From CADEDH01 sp965216205 (GTDB taxonomy: Bacteria > Actinomycetota > Acidimicrobiia > Acidimicrobiales > SZUA-35), in contig OZ244139.1 of NCBI GenBank assembly GCA_965216205.1, positions 3,472,001-3,536,000 on the forward strand: DNA of 64,000 nucleotides, given 5' to 3'. The position numbers and the translations under genes are program-made. Positions 37,063 through 46,104 of the stretch are shown here, piece after piece; within the stretch, counting starts at the first letter, position 1, and the number at the start of each line of letters is the position of its first letter. The notes below the pieces were generated by a model, which saw only the letters and a program-made list of their open reading frames with translations, was not told the origin of the DNA and made no database searches.

Positions 37063-37377
37063 GTGCATCCGGTCTCCACCGCGTTCTTCATCCTGGGGTA
37101 CGCGCTCGCGCTGCCGATCGGGCTGCGGATGACGAGCATCGTGGCCCAGCAGCACCGGCTCGCGTTCACCGGGCATCAGGTCGGCGTCGGTTTGGCCCTG
37201 CTCGGTTGGGTGCTGCGGGGCAGCATCGTGATCGCGGTGATCCACGTGGTGTGGCTGATCGGCGTCAGGGTCTGGTTCCAGCTCGGGCAGCCACCGAACC
37301 GGCGTGGTGACTCGAGCGGGTCAGCGGACTCGCCTCGACGTGGCGAAGGCCGAGCTCGTCCTCGCCGAACGCCTTGA
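37063..37377 (+). CDS. Small two-helix membrane protein, unknown
   Basis: 104 aa from GTG 37063. Two hydrophobic segments (STAFFILGYALALPIGL and GSIVIAVIHVVWLIGVRVW) separated by a polar loop, then a disordered Arg/Ser-rich tail. The last 113 bp overlap, on the opposite strand, the end of the lipBA gene, so the tail may be an accident of the frame or the true stop of a short gene. No family recognised. Confidence 0.45.
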   Translation: MHPVSTAFFILGYALALPIGLRMTSIVAQQHRLAFTGHQVGVGLALLGWVLRGSIVIAVIHVVWLIGVRVWFQLGQPPNRRGDSSGSADSPRRGEGRARPRRTP

Positions 37378-39064
37378 GCTCCTCGAACTCGTCAGGGGTC
37401 CACCATCGGGCGATCGGGAGATGGTTCGACGTCGGCCGCAGGTACTGACCGATCGTCACGATCTGCACACCGACGGCGGCGAGATCGGCCAGCGTGCTCC
37501 GGACCTCCTCGGGGCGCTCCCCCATCCCCACGATCAGCCCCGACTTGGTGACGAGACCCCGCTGGCCTGCTCGGGCGAGCAGGGCGAGGCTCCGGGCGTA
37601 GCCGGCCGACGGTCGGACCGCCCGCTGCAGCCGGGCGACCGTCTCGATGTTGTGGTTGAGGATGTCGGGCTGGGCGTCGCAGACCGCTGCGAGGTCGGCC
37701 GCCGACCCCCGCAGGTCGGAGATGAGCACCTCGATCCCGGCATCGGGGGCGGTGCGACGGATCGCTTCGACGGTGGCGGCCACGATGCCGGCGCCCCCAT
37801 CGGGGAGGTCGTCCCTCGCCACCATGGTGAGCACGGCGAAGTCGAGCCGGAGGTGGTGGACGGCATCCGCCACCCGCTGCGGCTCGTCGCGGTCGACGGC
37901 GAGCGGCCGTCGGGTGTCGATCAGGCAGAAGCCACAGGCCCGGGTGCAGCGGTCGCCGAGCAGCATGAACGTGGCCGTGCCCTCGTTCCAGCAGTCGAAG
38001 ATGTTCGGGCACCCAGCTTCTTCGCAGACGGTCGTCAGCTCGAGCGAGCGGGTCAGCTTCTTCAGCTCGAGATACCCGGGGTCGGTGCGTAGCTCCACTC
38101 GCATCCACTCGGGCTTGCGGGCCGACACGTCGAGCCCGCCGGCCACGCCCGCTTCGGCCAACCGGCCCCGCAGCCGGACCGGCACACCACTCGACGGGGA
38201 GTCAGCGCTGCTCCCGCCCCCGCTCGCGTCGTCGACCGCACCGCCGCCGGCGCCGACGGTTGCGGCGACGGCCTTCGCCCGCTCAGGTCGGATCGGGTCG
38301 CCGGGACCCTCACCACGGGTGAAGGGGGCCAGGTCGGCCACCGCGGTGCGGCGGGTGACGTCGCTCCGGTCGACGGGGCGCCCCGGTGCGAGCAGCCGGG
38401 CGCCGGCGGCAGCGATGAGCTCGGCGATGTCGCCCATCGTCGTGTCGACCCCCTCGGCGGCGAGCGACGTCACCGCCTTGTCGGTGATCCCACAGGGGAC
38501 GATGTGGTCGAACCAGTCGAGGTCGACGTCGACGTTGAGGGCGAACCCGTGCATCGAGCGGCCCCGGCTGAGCCGCACCCCGACCGCTGCCAGCTTCCGT
38601 GGCCGTGGACCCTCGGCGTCGACCCACACGCCCGGGTACCGGTCGAGCCGACCGGCCGTCATGCCGAGCTCGGCCACGGCGTCGATGATGAGCTGCTCAA
38701 CGGTCGCCACGTAGGCGACGGTGTCGGCCATGCCGCCACCCCGCTTGCCGGGCACCGTCATCACGGGGTAGCCAACGAGTTGGCCGGGCCCGTGGAACGT
38801 CACGTCGCCGCCGCGGTTGACCCGGTGGAGCGATGCCCCGACCGCCGTCGGCTCGACGAGGACGTTGGCGTCATCGCCCCGCACACCGAGGGTGTAGGTC
38901 GGCGGGTGCTCGCACAGGAGCAGGTGGTCCTGGTCGCCGTCGAACAACGCCTGCTGCAGGTCCCAGCACTCGGCGTAGTCGACCGTGCCGAGCCAGCGGA
39001 CGCGGAGGGGTCGGTCCTCGTCGGCTGGATCGGCCGGTCCGGGTCGGTCAGGCCAGTTCGGCAT
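37265..39064 (-). CDS. lipBA: Fused octanoyltransferase-lipoyl synthase (LipB-LipA)
   Basis: 599 aa, about the sum of both enzymes. LipB part (1-225): RVNRGGDVTFHGPGQLVGYP, KLAAVGVR (K157) and the acyl-thioester cysteine in HIVPCGI (C191). A 90-residue Gly/Ala/Ser-rich linker follows. LipA part (about 310-599): auxiliary cluster cysteines C347, C352, C358 (CEEAGCPNIFDCW), radical-SAM cysteines C373, C377, C380 (CTRACGFC), and the C-terminal SSHHAGS serine that ligates the auxiliary cluster. It transfers octanoate from ACP to E2 and inserts two sulfurs. The start overlaps the end of the E2 gene, its substrate, by 17 bp. Confidence 0.95.
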   Translation of the reverse strand: MPNWPDRPGPADPADEDRPLRVRWLGTVDYAECWDLQQALFDGDQDHLLLCEHPPTYTLGVRGDDANVLVEPTAVGASLHRVNRGGDVTFHGPGQLVGYPVMTVPGKRGGGMADTVAYVATVEQLIIDAVAELGMTAGRLDRYPGVWVDAEGPRPRKLAAVGVRLSRGRSMHGFALNVDVDLDWFDHIVPCGITDKAVTSLAAEGVDTTMGDIAELIAAAGARLLAPGRPVDRSDVTRRTAVADLAPFTRGEGPGDPIRPERAKAVAATVGAGGGAVDDASGGGSSADSPSSGVPVRLRGRLAEAGVAGGLDVSARKPEWMRVELRTDPGYLELKKLTRSLELTTVCEEAGCPNIFDCWNEGTATFMLLGDRCTRACGFCLIDTRRPLAVDRDEPQRVADAVHHLRLDFAVLTMVARDDLPDGGAGIVAATVEAIRRTAPDAGIEVLISDLRGSAADLAAVCDAQPDILNHNIETVARLQRAVRPSAGYARSLALLARAGQRGLVTKSGLIVGMGERPEEVRSTLADLAAVGVQIVTIGQYLRPTSNHLPIARWWTPDEFEELKAFGEDELGLRHVEASPLTRSSHHAGSVAARAGTRP

Positions 39065-40580
39065 CCCAGTCTCTAGTCTCCAGGATTTCCTTGATCCTGG
39101 CCAGGAAGGCGGCGGCGTAGGCGCCGTCGATCGCCCGGTGGTCCCAGGCCATCGCCAACACGCCCACCGAGTGGATCGCGATCGACTCGTTGCCGTAATC
39201 GTCCTCGATCACCACCGGCTTCCGCTTCACACCGTCGGTCGACAGGATCGCGACCTGCGGCTGGTTGATGATCGGGAACTGCATCATCGTGCCGTAGCTG
39301 CCGGCGTTGGTCAGGGTGAACGTGCCCCCGGTCAGCTCGTCCGGCGAGAGCTGCTTGGCCCTGGCCCGGGTGGCGAGGTCCACGATGTCGCGAGCGATGG
39401 CCCGCATCCGCTTGCCGTCGGCGTCGCGCACCACCGGGGCGAGCAGGCCCTGGAAGTCGAGGTCGACCGCGATCGCCAGGTTGACGTAGTTGTGCACCAC
39501 GAGCTCGCGGTCGCCGACCGCGGCGTTGAGGTGCGGGTACTCCCGGAGGGCGTCGATCGTGGCCCGGGAGATGAACGGCAGGTAGGTGAGGCTGAACCCC
39601 TCGAGCTGCTTGAATTCGCCGCCGTTGGCCCGGCGCACGTTCTCGACGTTCTCGTAGTCGACCTCGATCGCGGTGAGGGTGTGGGGCGCGACCGACTTCG
39701 ACATCACCATGTGCTCGCCGGTACGGAGCCGGATGTTCGACAACGGCACGACGGCGTCCCGGGCACCGGCCTGCACCACGGGCGCCGCCGACCTGGCCGG
39801 CGCTGGAACCGGGGCGGACGCCACCGGGGCGGACGCCGGGGTCTCCTCGGGCGCCGCCGATGTGGACGCCGACGCCTGGGCGGGCGCCGGCTCGGCAGCT
39901 GCCGCCGGTTGGGCCGGCGCCGATTGGGCCGTCGACTCGTCGACCGGCTGGAGCTGGTTCGCCTCGATGTGGCGCTGGACGTCGTCGCGGCTGATCCGAC
40001 CGCCGAGGCCGGTGCCCTGGATGTCGTCGGGATCGATGCCGTACTCCCCGATCAGGCGACGGACCACCGGCGACAGGACCTTGCCCGGTGCGGTCGGCTC
40101 CGCGTCGACCGCTGCGGCCGGTTCGGCCTGTTGCGGGGCGTCGTCGGCCCAGGCCGGCTCGGCCGGGGCGGCCGGCTGGGGTTGCTGTGGTGGCGCGGGA
40201 GCCTGCTGCTGGGCGGCTGGCCGCTCCGACGGCGGAGCCGGCGGCGGCGGCGGCGCGGCCGGGGCCTCAGCCGGTGCGGCCTCGGCCGGGGCCGCCGCGG
40301 CGCCATCGGATCCTCCTCCCGCCGTTGCCCCCGCATCGGGAGCGGCACCGTCACCCACGACCGCCAGGACGGTGCCCACCTCCACCGTCTCCCCCTCGGC
40401 CACCCGGATCTCGGTGATCGTGCCGCCGAACGGGGCCGGGACCTCGGTGTCGACCTTGTCGGTCGACACCTCGAACAGCGCCTCGTCCTGGGCGACGGTG
40501 TCACCGACGTTCTTGAACCACTGCGTGATCGTCCCCTCGGTGACGGTCTCGCCCAGTTGGGGCATCTCTATCTCGGGCAC
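39048..40580 (-). CDS. Dihydrolipoamide acyltransferase (E2) of a 2-oxoacid dehydrogenase
   Basis: 510 aa from GTG 40580, with AAGGAG 9 nt upstream. One lipoyl domain (1-77; lipoyl Lys42 in STDKVDTEV), a long Pro/Ala linker, a peripheral subunit-binding domain (about 168-205: LIGEYGIDPDDIQGTGLGGR), a second Pro/Ala linker, and the catalytic domain ending with AWDHRAIDG (His and Asp of catalysis). It is like mycobacterial DlaT, which can serve pyruvate dehydrogenase. Genes for lipoylation (lipBA, overlapping) and E3 (67 bp upstream) flank it. The acyl specificity is not provable here, but AceE is encoded 9 kb away. Confidence 0.92.
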   Translation of the reverse strand: MPEIEMPQLGETVTEGTITQWFKNVGDTVAQDEALFEVSTDKVDTEVPAPFGGTITEIRVAEGETVEVGTVLAVVGDGAAPDAGATAGGGSDGAAAAPAEAAPAEAPAAPPPPPAPPSERPAAQQQAPAPPQQPQPAAPAEPAWADDAPQQAEPAAAVDAEPTAPGKVLSPVVRRLIGEYGIDPDDIQGTGLGGRISRDDVQRHIEANQLQPVDESTAQSAPAQPAAAAEPAPAQASASTSAAPEETPASAPVASAPVPAPARSAAPVVQAGARDAVVPLSNIRLRTGEHMVMSKSVAPHTLTAIEVDYENVENVRRANGGEFKQLEGFSLTYLPFISRATIDALREYPHLNAAVGDRELVVHNYVNLAIAVDLDFQGLLAPVVRDADGKRMRAIARDIVDLATRARAKQLSPDELTGGTFTLTNAGSYGTMMQFPIINQPQVAILSTDGVKRKPVVIEDDYGNESIAIHSVGVLAMAWDHRAIDGAYAAAFLARIKEILETRDWDAELA

Positions 40581-40647
40581 GTCGATCGGCTCCTTGGGTG
40601 GCTCGGGAGGTTGGCGGGTCTAACGACGGACAATAAACGACTCGGCA

Positions 40648-42066
40648 TCAGCCGTGGAGCGACCGACCGGTCAAGGCCAGGACGCTCTCGCCGAAGAGCT
40701 CGCTCATGGTGGGGTGGGGCTGGATGAACTGGGCGACCTCGTCGACGGTCGCCTCCCAGTTCAGCGCGAGGTAGGCCTGGCCGAGTTGCTCGGTGACCCA
40801 CGGGCCAACCATGTGCACGCCGAGCAGACGCCCGCCGGTGCCGTCGGAGCGACGCTCGGCGATGACCTTCACCAGGCCGTCGGTCTCACCCACGATCATC
40901 GCCCGACCGTTGCCGGCGAACCGGTGCTTCGAGACGACCACGTCGTGGCCCGCCTCCTTGGCCGACTCCTCGGTGTGACCGGCGAACGCGACCTCGGGAT
41001 GGCAGTAGATGCACCACGGCACCCGGCCGTAGTCGATCGGGCAGGTCTCCTCGCCGAGGATGTCGGTGATGGCCAGCATGCCCTCGGCGAAACCCACGTG
41101 GGCGAGCTGTGCGGTGTCGACGACGTCGCCGACCGCCCACACCCCCGGCACACCGGTTCGGCAGTTACCGTCGACGGTGATGAAACCTCGCTCGTCGACC
41201 TCGACCCCGGTCTGGTCGAGACCGAGACCGTCCGACGCAGGGCGACGACCGATCGACATCACCACGGTCTCGACGGTGATCTCCTCACCGTCGCCGTAGG
41301 TGACGGTGACCGAGTCCGGTCCGGTGACCTGGCTCTTCACCGCGACCCCGGTCTTGATCTCGATGCCCCGCTTCTTGAACGAGCGCTCAACGACCCGGGT
41401 GGCGTCGGCATCGCACCCGGGGAGGATCTTCGGCATGTACTCGAGGACCGTCACCTCCGTTCCGAGGTCGGCCATCATCGACGCGAACTCGCAGCCGATC
41501 GCGCCGCCGCCGATGACCACCGCCGACTTCGGCAGCTCGGGGATCGAGAGCAGCTCGTCGGAGGTGACGATGCGCCGTTCGTCGATCGGGAAGCCGTCGA
41601 GCGAACGGGGCACCGACCCGGCCGCGAGGATGACCGCGTCGCCGGTGATGGAGACATCGCCCGACAGGCCGCCCGCGACGGTGACGGTTCGATGGTCGGG
41701 CTCGAGACGACCGACGCCGTCGAACATGGTCACTTTGCGACCCGAGAGCAGGCCGGTGAGCCCCTTGACGAGCTGATCGATGATGGCCTGCTTGCGGGTC
41801 AACGTGGTCGCCCACTCGAGACCGAGGGAGGTGACCTGCACGCCGAACTCGCCGGCATGGCCCACGGTACGGGCCACCGAGGCCGTCTCGAGCAGCTCCT
41901 TCGCCGGGATGCAGCCCACGTTGAGGCAGGTGCCGCCCATCTTGTTCTTCTCGATGATGGCGATCTTCAGGCCGGCCGATGCCCCGTACAGCGCCGACGC
42001 GTAGCCGGCCGGACCACCGCCTATCACGACGACGTCGAAGTGGTTGTCGGCCTGTTCAGCGCTCAT
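40648..42066 (-). CDS. lpd: Dihydrolipoamide dehydrogenase (E3)
   Basis: 472 aa. FAD site VVIGGGPAGYASAL, redox disulfide C47/C52 in GGTCLNVGCIPAK, NAD site VVIGGGAIGCEFASM, second FAD motif GVWAVGDVV, and the C-terminal base HPTMSE with its Glu. It re-oxidises the lipoyl arm of E2 and reduces NAD. It starts at ATG 42066 and precedes the E2 gene, forming lpd-E2-lipBA. Confidence 0.94.
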   Translation of the reverse strand: MSAEQADNHFDVVVIGGGPAGYASALYGASAGLKIAIIEKNKMGGTCLNVGCIPAKELLETASVARTVGHAGEFGVQVTSLGLEWATTLTRKQAIIDQLVKGLTGLLSGRKVTMFDGVGRLEPDHRTVTVAGGLSGDVSITGDAVILAAGSVPRSLDGFPIDERRIVTSDELLSIPELPKSAVVIGGGAIGCEFASMMADLGTEVTVLEYMPKILPGCDADATRVVERSFKKRGIEIKTGVAVKSQVTGPDSVTVTYGDGEEITVETVVMSIGRRPASDGLGLDQTGVEVDERGFITVDGNCRTGVPGVWAVGDVVDTAQLAHVGFAEGMLAITDILGEETCPIDYGRVPWCIYCHPEVAFAGHTEESAKEAGHDVVVSKHRFAGNGRAMIVGETDGLVKVIAERRSDGTGGRLLGVHMVGPWVTEQLGQAYLALNWEATVDEVAQFIQPHPTMSELFGESVLALTGRSLHG

Positions 42067-42185
42067 CCCGGGACACCTGCCTTACGGTTCGAGGGGGCCA
42101 TGGGGGTGGCCAGCGGATCCGCCGCGAGCCTATCCCCTGGCCGGACTGGTCAAAGCTGCCCGTGACCCGGTTCACCGAGTTGCGG

Positions 42186-42272
42186 CTAGAGCAGCAGGAG
42201 CTGGAGGGCGAACGCGCCGAGGATCGCCAGACCACAGGCGAGCGACAGCAGCAGCAACATCCGGGTGCTCAC
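42186..42272 (-). CDS. Very small single-helix membrane protein
   Basis: 28 aa from GTG 42272 to TAG. After STRM the whole chain is hydrophobic (LLLLLSLACGLAILGAFALQ and four more leucines), one clean membrane helix. It lies between lpd and the divergent epimerase gene, 119 bp upstream of the lpd start on the same strand. Too short for ordinary gene finders. The composition and a good start make it plausible, but without homologues in hand it could be chance. Confidence 0.45.
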   Translation of the reverse strand: MSTRMLLLLSLACGLAILGAFALQLLLL

Positions 42273-42382
42273 GCTGCGAGTCTACGGACGACGGCCAGCG
42301 GCCCGGCCATCGTCCGGTCGACCTCCCCATCCGACCGTGCGGTGCCGCACCGGAGCGGTCGACCGTCCTACGATCCCTCGCC

Positions 42383-43282
42383 ATGGACGTCGTCATCACC
42401 GGATCCAGCGGTCTGATCGGCTCAGCGCTGGTGCCCGCCCTCGTCGCTGCTGGCCACCGACCGATCTGCCTGGTCCGCCGCGAGCCGAAGCCCGGCGCCG
42501 ACGAGATCGGTTGGAGACCGGCGGACGGGGAGATCGACGGCCCGTCGCTGGAGGGGGTCGACGCGGTCGTGCACCTGGCCGGCGCGGGGATCGGTGACCG
42601 CCGGTGGAACGAGAAGTACAAGGAGCTGCTGGTCACCAGCCGGACCGAGCCGACCGGGCTGCTGGCCTCGACCCTGGCGGGATTGAACCGTCCGCCCTCG
42701 GTGCTGCTGTCGGGATCGGCCATCGGGTTCTACGGCGACAAGGGCGATCAGGTCACCACCGAGAAGACATCGGCCGGCTCGGGCTTCCTCACCGACCTCG
42801 TCGAACGGTGGGAGGCGGCCACCGGACCGGCCGTCGAGGCCGGAATCCGAACCGCCTTTCTCCGGACCGGCCTCGTGCTGAGCGGCGAGGGCGGCGTGCT
42901 CGGTCGACTCGTGCCGCTGTTCAAGCTCGGGTTGGGCGGCCGTCTCGGCTCCGGTGAGCAGTACCAGTCGTGGATCTCGATCGATGACGAGGTCGGCGCC
43001 ATCGAGCACCTCCTCACCGCCGACGTTTCGGGCCCGGTCAACCTCACCGCCCCGACCCCGATCACCAACAGCGAGTTCACCGCAGCGCTGGGCTCGGCGG
43101 TGGGACGACCGACCTTCATCCCGATACCGGCGTTCGGACCGAAGCTGCTGCTCGGGTCGGAGATGGCTGAGGAGCTGCTCTTCTTCAGCCAGCGGATCAT
43201 GCCCACCGTGCTGCAGAGCTCCGGCTACCACTTCGCCCACCCGACGATCGACGAGGCGTTCGCCGCAGTCCTCGACGGGTGA
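42383..43282 (+). CDS. TIGR01777-family epimerase-like SDR protein
   Basis: 299 aa. NAD-binding VVITGSSGLIGSALVPAL, HLAGAGIGDRRW, SGSAIGFYGDKGD (catalytic-type Tyr), LRTGLVLS, and the C-terminal half with WISIDDEVGAIEHLL and a helical DUF1731-like end. An extended SDR protein often next to lipB/dlaT genes in Actinobacteria; the substrate is unknown. TACGAT lies 8 nt before ATG 42383. Confidence 0.88.
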   Translation: MDVVITGSSGLIGSALVPALVAAGHRPICLVRREPKPGADEIGWRPADGEIDGPSLEGVDAVVHLAGAGIGDRRWNEKYKELLVTSRTEPTGLLASTLAGLNRPPSVLLSGSAIGFYGDKGDQVTTEKTSAGSGFLTDLVERWEAATGPAVEAGIRTAFLRTGLVLSGEGGVLGRLVPLFKLGLGGRLGSGEQYQSWISIDDEVGAIEHLLTADVSGPVNLTAPTPITNSEFTAALGSAVGRPTFIPIPAFGPKLLLGSEMAEELLFFSQRIMPTVLQSSGYHFAHPTIDEAFAAVLDG

Positions 43283-43294
43283 GTCGAGCCGAGC

Positions 43295-43579
43295 TCAGAC
43301 CTCGACCTGGACCGCCGGATAGAAGGCGACGTGGTCCTTGATCTCGGCCGCTGCCTCCTTGGGCTCGCGGTAGGTCCAGGCCACGTCGGGCAACGTCGTG
43401 TCGCCGACGGTCACCGTGTAGTAGCTCGCCGTACCCTTCCACGGGCAGCCGGTGGTGAGCTCGGTCGCTGCGAAGTAGTTCCAGTCGACCGAGTCGGGCG
43501 GGAAGTAGTGGTTCCCCTCCACCACCACGGTGCTCTCGGACGATGCGATGACGGTTCCCTCGACGGTTGCAGTTGCCAT
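43295..43579 (-). CDS. DUF427-domain protein
   Basis: 94 aa, the full family length. Contains SVDWNYFAATELTTGCPWKG, ASYYTV and DVAWTYREP, the hallmark of DUF427 proteins, small beta-barrel-like proteins of unknown function. Convergent with the epimerase gene with 12 bp between. Confidence 0.88.
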   Translation of the reverse strand: MATATVEGTVIASSESTVVVEGNHYFPPDSVDWNYFAATELTTGCPWKGTASYYTVTVGDTTLPDVAWTYREPKEAAAEIKDHVAFYPAVQVEV

Positions 43580-43654
43580 GGACGGGACAACAGCGGGTCC
43601 ACCAGCCGGTATTCCCGCTGATGCTCGTCGCTGTGACGAGCCCGTTGCCGATGA

Positions 43655-45769
43655 TCAGCCGGCTTCCGGCTCCACCTCCACTGCGGTGTCGGAGAAGGTC
43701 GGCGCTCGACCGATGTCGGCGTAGCGGGTGGAGTTGAGGGCGTTCACGGCGAGCCCACCCGGCGTGCCCGACGGCCAGTGACCCATCGGCATCAGCACCA
43801 CGCCGGGCGACACGTCGGTCCCGACCCTGGCCACCGCCGTGATCGACGCCCGCTCGTTGAACACCCGGACCACGCTGCGGTCGGTGATTCCCCTCGCCGC
43901 GGCGTCCTCGGCGTTCAGCCGGCACGACTGCGGACCCTGCTGGGTGAGCTGCTTGTCCATGTTCGCGTACTGCGAGTTGAGGAAGGCGTGGGCCTTTGGC
44001 GACACCAGGGCCAGTGGGAAGCGGTCGTCGGCGCCGATCTCGACCGGCGGATGGTAGGTGGGGAGCGCATCGACCGGCTTGCCGTCCTGGTTGCCGGGGA
44101 CGCCCTGCCGGAACAGCGGGGCGACGAAGTTGCCGCCGGCGGCCATCGACGACACCAGCTCCACCTTGCCCGACGGTGTGGGGAACTCACCGTTGCGGTG
44201 GGGGGCGTAGTCATCGGCCGGAGGCAGGTTGAGCCGTAGGTAGCCCTCGGCCCGCAACCGGTCGAGGTCGACGCCCTCCATCTGGGGGGCCGACCAGTCC
44301 ATCGACTGGAGCAACTGCTCCTCGTCGCTCAGCTCGAACCAGGGATCGTCGATGCCCATGCGGCGAGCCAGCCGGCGGAACTGCTCGGTGTTCGGCAGCG
44401 CCTCGCCCTGCGGCTCCACCGCCTTGGGTCCGTGGGTGAGGTAGAGGTGACCCCACGAGAAGACGAGGTCCTCCTGCTCCATCGCCATCGCCGCCGGGAG
44501 GAAGATGTCGGCGTAGCGGGCGGTGTCGGTGATGAAGTGATCCGACACCACCACGAACAGATCGTCGCGGGCGAGGCCGTCGAGCACCGACTGCTGGGCC
44601 GACGTGACGACGGCGGGGTTCGAGTTGTAGACGAAGAGACCCTCGATGGGAGGTCCGTCGAAGCCACCGGCGAGGGCCCGGCCGAGCTCCCACTGGTTGA
44701 TGATGCGGACGGAGTCGGCGTTGGGATGGGTGCCGTGCAGATTGTCCCACTGCACGGGGAACGCCCAGATCGGCATCTGCAGGACGCCACCGCCGACCTC
44801 TCGCCACGACCCGGTCAGGGCCGGGAGGGCGAAGACGGCCCGGGCCGCGTTGCCGCCGCCGGTCGCACGCTCGAGGGCGACGCCGACCCGGATCATGGCG
44901 GGCGGGGTGGTGGCGAACTCGCGGGCGAGGGTGCGGATGTCGTCCGCGGGGATGCCGGTCTCGCCCTCGGCCCACTCCGGCGTGTACTGCACCACGTGCT
45001 CGGCCAGTTCGTCGAAACCGGCGGTGTTGGCTGCGACGTAGTCGGCGTCGTGGAGGTCCTCACCGATGATCACGTGCATCATCGCCAGGGCGAGGGCGGC
45101 GTCGGTGCCCGGCCGGATCGGGATGTGCCAATCGGCCTTCTGGGCGGTCCGGTGGGCCACGGGATCGATGCAGACGACCTTGGCCCCCCGCTTCTGCGCC
45201 TCCTCGATGAACGGCCACAGGTGCAGGTTGTTCGACAGCACATTGCAGGCCCAGATCACGATGTACCGGGAGTGCACCAGCGACTCGGGGTCGACCGCTG
45301 CGGTGGGGCCCAACGTCATGAGGTAGGCGGAGATGCCGCCGCCGTCGCAGAAGGTGCGCTCCGACACGCTCGTGCCGAGCGCGTTGAAGAACCGGTCGCC
45401 GACGGTCAGCCCGTTGAGGATGCCCATGTTGCCGAGGTAGCTGTAGGGAAGGATCGCCTCCGGACCGTGCCGGTCGATGATGGCGGTGAACCGGTCGGCG
45501 ATCTCGTCGATCGCCTCGTCCCAGGTGATCGGCTCGAACCTGCCCTCGCCCTTGGCGCCGACCCGGCGCTGCGGGCTCGTGACCCGGGCGTCGCTGTAGA
45601 GGTGGTTGGGGAAGTCGGTGACCTTCACACAGAGCCCGCCGCGGGTGAACGGATGATCCGGGTTGCCGCGGATCTTGGTGATGCGGCCGTCCTCGATCGT
45701 CGCCACCATCGAGCAGGTATCCGGACAATCGTGCGGGCAGGCGCCGAGCACCTGCGTCGACTCCGTCAT
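43655..45769 (-). CDS. Molybdopterin-dependent oxidoreductase (DMSO reductase superfamily)
   Basis: 704 aa from ATG 45769 (AAGGGGGA about 6 nt upstream). An N-terminal Fe4S4 site with C11, C15, C19 and C47 (CPHDCPDTC ... GGLC). Mo-bis-MGD domains follow with YSYLGNMG, WACNVLSNNLHLW, CIDPVAHRTAQKADW, FITDTARYADIFLP, and a C-terminal molydopterin-binding beta barrel. No Tat signal and no subunit genes nearby, so it is probably a cytosolic single-subunit enzyme; substrate unknown. A cupin fragment and an AraC regulator lie upstream. Confidence 0.9.
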   Translation of the reverse strand: MTESTQVLGACPHDCPDTCSMVATIEDGRITKIRGNPDHPFTRGGLCVKVTDFPNHLYSDARVTSPQRRVGAKGEGRFEPITWDEAIDEIADRFTAIIDRHGPEAILPYSYLGNMGILNGLTVGDRFFNALGTSVSERTFCDGGGISAYLMTLGPTAAVDPESLVHSRYIVIWACNVLSNNLHLWPFIEEAQKRGAKVVCIDPVAHRTAQKADWHIPIRPGTDAALALAMMHVIIGEDLHDADYVAANTAGFDELAEHVVQYTPEWAEGETGIPADDIRTLAREFATTPPAMIRVGVALERATGGGNAARAVFALPALTGSWREVGGGVLQMPIWAFPVQWDNLHGTHPNADSVRIINQWELGRALAGGFDGPPIEGLFVYNSNPAVVTSAQQSVLDGLARDDLFVVVSDHFITDTARYADIFLPAAMAMEQEDLVFSWGHLYLTHGPKAVEPQGEALPNTEQFRRLARRMGIDDPWFELSDEEQLLQSMDWSAPQMEGVDLDRLRAEGYLRLNLPPADDYAPHRNGEFPTPSGKVELVSSMAAGGNFVAPLFRQGVPGNQDGKPVDALPTYHPPVEIGADDRFPLALVSPKAHAFLNSQYANMDKQLTQQGPQSCRLNAEDAAARGITDRSVVRVFNERASITAVARVGTDVSPGVVLMPMGHWPSGTPGGLAVNALNSTRYADIGRAPTFSDTAVEVEPEAG

Positions 45770-45884
45770 GGCGGTCCCCCTTGTTGGTTGTCTCCGCACA
45801 GTACCTGGCGGGCCGCAACCCAGGCCACCGACCAGTGTCGGTCTGGCCTTGGCAGCGCTACCGGGTGAGATCCTGTGTGGCTCG

Positions 45885-46070
45885 TCAGGGGAGATCGATG
45901 GGGCGACCGGCCGTGGTGTCGACGTGGACGTGCCAGACGTGCTCGCCGACGGTCTTGGCGATCCGGACGTCGTACTCGTTCACCGTGGCCACGATGCGGG
46001 GGCTGTAGATCTCGTCGAAGGACGCGAGGGCGGCGGTCAGACTCAGAGGAACGATCGGGTGGGAGGGCAT
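45885..46070 (-). pseudogene. Truncated cupin-domain gene
   Basis: 61 codons from ATG 46070. FDEIYSPRIVATVNEYDVRI and VGEHVWHVHVDT match the beginning of COG0662-type cupins (FDE-x-W/Y-SPR... WH-x-H-x-DT-x-E), including the first metal histidines. The chain stops 10 residues later, where a full cupin needs about 60 more, and no continuation is seen in the other frames downstream. Divergent from the AraC-type gene, it was perhaps that regulator's target. Confidence 0.55.
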
Positions 46071-46104
46071 GGACCGAGCCTGACCGAGGCGGGCTGTCGG
46101 CGGC

